Below, piece by piece: positions 62,326 through 64,000 of a stretch of DNA of 64,000 nucleotides. A program made the translations under genes and the position numbers. Under the pieces are notes generated by a model. That model made no database searches, was not told where the DNA came from, and was given only the letters and a program-made list of their open reading frames with translations. The DNA is from Nemania diffusa (Eukaryota; Ascomycota; Sordariomycetes; Xylariales; Xylariaceae), in the NCBI GenBank assembly GCA_038501195.1, contig JBBPUQ010000008.1:972001-1036000 (forward strand), given 5' to 3'. Position 1 is the first letter of the stretch. The number at the start of each line of letters is the position of its first letter.

Positions 62326-64000
62326 ATGGCAAAGATCAAATTGCTCTTGTTCCTCATGATCAGAGGTGCTATGTCTATAGCCTTCACAAGATTCGCAAAT
62401 TCATCTATATCAACAAATAGCACTTCCAGCACCTCGCAGGTTATTGTTTCTTTAACCCAGACAGATGGTTCAAGCAAAGCCACTCAAACTTTGTCTAACA
62501 TTCCACCTACGACAAGAATAAGTGTGAGCGTCACTATTCCTACTGGACCATCTTCTACCCCGAGTAGCCATAGTTCACCCTTAGTTAGCTCCATAACTAC
62601 TAGTTCTACTACCGCCGTGATCAACCCGGTCACTAGTACGGTGACAGTTCCACCTACTGGATTCTCAATTGAAGGGATCACAACTTCGAGCCTAACGACT
62701 AATACATGGATAACTACAACAAAGGATGGCCAAGCAACTGTGGTGCCGGTTCTTGTCGGATGTCCAGGATGCGGTGGGATGTCTTCAGGTATCATTCTAT
62801 GGGGATTACCACCCATCGTAAATACCGTGTTCACGTTTCCCACGTTCCCAATGCTTCCTCCTTTTTATCTCCCCTGTATCCAAATACTTGGTGCTTCTAT
62901 TGGAAGCTGCTCAAAAGGCCCCTCGAGTCCGCCAGATGATAGCACCAAACCCACAAGTCAGCCAGAAACTTCCCAAACCGACACCTCCTCAAGTTCCAAA
63001 ACTACGACATCAAAATCAGCATCCTCTACATCTAGCTGCGAAACGCTTGCAACTGTCACGGACGTTTTCGTCGCTTGTAGCACTGACTCCGTATCTGGAA
63101 CAGTCACAACCGACTGCTACTCGACCTCGACGATGATTGTCAGTGGCTGTAGTGTAAGCGCAACGACCACGAGCTCCTTTACTGGTGGCTTTTGCCTCAG
63201 TAGACCGGCAGCCGCTACAAGTGGACCTATTGGCACATATTCTTTCCCGGGATATGCACCTTTCACGCTCCCAGACATCACTGGCACGATTTCAGAAACA
63301 GTATCTAGCTCAGCTTCTACTTCTCAATCCCTGCCATCCTCCGCACTTCCATCATCTTCGTTACCATCACCCCCTTCCTCGACATCCTCTCCTCTCCCTA
63401 CTTCTAACTCTTCCTCCTCTTCTGGGCCCACAACACTGCAAACCTCCACAAAGACATTGACAGCGTCAAGTGTGCCAAAAATGAATACATCAACCTCGTC
63501 TTTAGTTGAATCTCTTCCAAGTCCTAGCACCACGTTGCCACCACATACTGCGGCCCCAGATATCACCATAGCTACGCCTACGACAACGCCAGATTGCGTT
63601 GGAGGCTTCGCAACTTACACACTACCAGCTGTCGCATCTGCCCCTGCGAATGCGGCATCTTTGAAGTTTCTCATCCCAGCGGCAGATACTTCGGACGAAG
63701 CTTGGGAGTTTGATATCCCATCCGGCCAAGACCCCGATCCAAGGGCCAATGTAATTTCTTGGCAAGTGGTCACATCGTCGGTAGGGCCACCAACTGGGAG
63801 TGGTGATGGAGGGGAAGATATGAAAATTGAATGGCAGTCACCTAAAGATCCTAGTACGTTAAATAGTCTTTCTCTTTTTCCAGCACGCACAGCTAACCAG
63901 TCCATCTAGATGGCACATATGTAGAGCTATTATTCAAGTCAGATCAGCCTCTAGCCGCTCAAAAGTTTAATGTCGTGGCAACAGGTGGCAGTGTCAGTTC
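62326..64000 (+). CDS. Ser/Thr-rich secreted or wall protein (incomplete at window end)
   Basis: Exon 1 is 62326-63853; a 56-nt GT-AG intron (63854-63909) leads to exon 2 from 63910 and past the window end. The first 20 residues are a signal peptide (KIKLLLFLMIRGAMSIA). Long Ser/Thr/Pro tracts, the usual sign of heavy O-glycosylation, alternate with short Cys-bearing segments: VLVGCPGCGG, YLPCIQILG, and CETLATVTDVFVACSTDS followed by a CYSTSTMIVSGCSV repeat. The latter resembles linkers of some fungal GH18 chitinases and wall proteins. After the second Ser-rich tract comes a non-repetitive region starting DCVGGFATYTLPAV that continues into exon 2 (NGTYVELLFKSDQPLAAQKF). The catalytic or anchoring end, if any, lies beyond this window. 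Confidence 0.75.

Overview
This window reads as nuclear DNA of a filamentous ascomycete (Pezizomycotina). The signs are short spliceosomal introns (about 50-140 nt, GT-AG, with one probable GC-AG), two HET-domain (heterokaryon incompatibility) genes, housekeeping genes of fungal type, and a 22.8 kb block of almost pure A/T. That block has the look of repeat-induced point mutation (RIP): duplicated sequence in which nearly every C and G has become T or A. No tRNA, rRNA or CRISPR array was found.

Layout. 0.7-8.4 kb: a GC-rich HET gene, a nitronate monooxygenase gene, a methionine-R-sulfoxide reductase gene and a small proline-rich hypothetical gene. 8.4-10.5 kb: sparse intergenic DNA. 10.5-34.9 kb: one host gene (fungal PD-(D/E)XK nuclease-like family, minus strand) cut in two by a 22,842-bp LTR retrotransposon array at 11056-33897. 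The array is flanked by a perfect 5-bp target-site duplication, GCGTC. Taking out the array plus one copy of the duplication joins the two halves in frame, with intact domain motifs.

Inside the array are four RIP-mutated copies of one LTR (about 267 bp), two copies of the internal region, and a direct duplication of the 3' end. Two younger insertions sit in the second copy. One is a 692-bp miniature LTR element with two identical 308-bp LTRs, a 76-bp interior and TSD AATTA, untouched by RIP. The other is a 5,953-bp LTR element with 254-bp LTRs and TSD ATTTA, only partly mutated. This gives a three-layer insertion history that can be read directly from the sequence.

36.3-64 kb: an 11-exon amidase-signature gene; REI1 (60S biogenesis) divergent from a HUL4/UBE3A-type AZUL-HECT ubiquitin ligase; CCT5 (chaperonin subunit epsilon) with two tiny 5' exons; a second HET gene; a long-chain acyl-CoA synthetase; an ankyrin-repeat protein; and a divergent pair of secreted-protein genes, the second of which runs off the window. 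The housekeeping genes are independent of one another. The HET, ankyrin and secreted genes and the disrupted nuclease-like gene form the accessory part.

Gene models were spliced by hand from reading frame, splice sites and family conservation. All exon sets sum to whole codons. Product names rest on remembered family motifs, not on database searches.
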